From Tilletia caries (taxonomy: Eukaryota; Basidiomycota; Exobasidiomycetes; Tilletiales; Tilletiaceae): a DNA stretch of 64,000 nt. The position numbers and the translations under genes are program-made. A model generated the notes under the pieces. It saw only the letters and a list, made by a program, of their open reading frames with translations, ran no database searches and was not told where the DNA came from. Positions 63,175-64,000 of this stretch are shown one piece after another. The stretch covers positions 372,001 to 436,000 of the forward strand of contig JALUTQ010000001.1 in NCBI GenBank assembly GCA_032718865.1, written 5' to 3'. Within the stretch, counting starts at the first letter, position 1. Every line of letters starts with the position of its first letter.

Positions 63175-64000
63175 TCAACCGCTGAGCCCGAGTCGTCGAC
63201 GCGCTACTTCCAGCTTCCCGCGCGGCAGCACCTTTGTGAAGATGTCCGCAAGGTTGTTGTCGGTATCCACCCGGCTGACTGTGAGTTGTCCGCGTCGCAC
63301 TCGATCGCGTGTGAAATGATACTTGAGATCGAAGTGCTTGCTTTTCCCGAATGCCGCAGGCTTATTTGCGATTGTGGTTGCTGCTTCGTTGTCGCAGTAG
63401 AGTGGTGTCGCTGCCTTCTGCTGCATGCCGAGTTCGCCGAGGAAGTTGCGGATCCACAGTGCCTCGCGTGCGGCCTCGAATAGAGCCATGTACTCTGCCT
63501 CGGTCGTCGACCACGCTGGCGTCTTCTGCAACTGGGACTTCCAAGACACCGCGCATCCGTAGACGAGGAACACCCATCCGGTGGTACTCTTCATGTCCAC
63601 GCGATCTCCACCATGGTCGGCATCGGCGTAGCCTTTCAGCACGATGTCCGACGACGGCTTGTATGTGAGTTTGAGATCCGATGTCTTGCGCAAGTGCCGA
63701 AGCAACTGCTGAGCGTCCTGTGCTGCTTCCTCATCCGGTGATCCCATGTTCATTGCCAGAACTCCCACCGCGTAAGTGTTTCTTGACTTGCTCGCATTCT
63801 TCTCGGCTGGGGGTGAAGATGAGGATGTCATCGACGTATACCCCGAGGACAACGATGCGCTTCCAGTCTTTCGGGTTCCGGACAAAGATGCAGGGCTCAG
63901 AGTCAAGTTGGGCGAACCCAGCCTTGATCAGTGCAGCAACTAACACCTCGTTCCATTCCCTACCACTCTGCTTCAGCCCGTATAGAGCTCGCCGCAGCAG
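63175..64000 (-). pseudogene. pol: Defective copia RT/RNase H fragment
   Basis: Minus-strand remains of a second, unrelated copia element. From the window end, RT reads LRRALYGLKQSGREWNE, CIFVRNPKDWKRIVV and GVYVDDILIFTPSREE to VKKHL at about 63773. There the frame changes and about 100-120 residues expected between the YVDD block and RNase H are missing. The next frame continues TYAVGVLAMNMGSPDEEAAQ, then RNase H GYADADHGGDRVDMKSTTGW, WSTTEAEYMALFEAAREALW, SKHFDLKYHFTRDRVRRGQL and NNLADIFTKVLPRGKLEVAR, stopping at 63175. The element is therefore internally deleted. Its sequence differs strongly from the copia at 53360-59106. Confidence 0.85.

Overview
This window looks like nuclear DNA of a basidiomycete fungus, perhaps Ustilaginomycotina; that placement is inference from gene content and gene style. 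Genes are packed on both strands and split by short introns (about 60-100 bases, GTGAGT-type donors). They encode conserved fungal proteins: a PP2A B subunit, sphingolipid delta-4 desaturase, an Mpv17/PMP22-type protein, an Ist3/RBMX2-type RNA-binding protein, Tim22, D-lactate dehydrogenase, the DEAD-box helicases Mrh4 and Prp5, a Trf4-type poly(A) polymerase and an MFS-type transporter. All exon boundaries were read by eye from GT/AG sites, reading phase and family alignment.

Layout. 1-4026: partial PP2A-B and the desaturase, both minus strand. 4716-5160: a degenerate GC-rich minisatellite. 6185-8313: a frameshifted Mutator-like transposase. 8717-15248: housekeeping genes plus a 0.6-kb terminal-inverted-repeat element. 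16121-27532: an accessory block with small secreted or repeat proteins. It contains an inverted duplication in which two paralogous four-repeat cysteine-rich secreted proteins (22245-23105 plus, 24912-25551 minus) face each other, flanked by decayed copies of one unknown gene. 28638-31838: two related polytopic membrane proteins.

32376-43818 is a nearly intact 11.4-kb Ty3/gypsy retrotransposon on the minus strand, with 1.39- and 1.34-kb LTRs and CATGC target duplications. Its Gag is the most striking object here. Before the capsid it carries what I read as five tandem ubiquitin-like/SUMO-like domains, and the last ends in EQTGG, the diglycine tail typical of SUMO precursors. Capsid and zinc knuckle lie in different frames (-1 shift at a CTTAAAC), and a single in-frame TGA sits just after the protease active site.

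43985-53076: Mrh4, Trf4 and Prp5. 53360-59106: a young Ty1/copia element with identical 299-bp LTRs and CGGCG target duplications. Its primer-binding site matches the initiator-tRNA anticodon arm, one in-frame TAG separates gag from pol, and a frameshift lies between integrase and reverse transcriptase. 59291-59754: a foldback element with perfect 33-bp inverted repeats around a tRNA-like Pol III promoter. 60223-62029: the MFS-type transporter. 62887-64000: the defective 3' part of another copia element, running off the window.

The host genes form no pathway and no operon-like arrangement. The biology of interest lies in the accessory block at 16-28 kb and in the retrotransposons, above all the apparent SUMO-like Gag.
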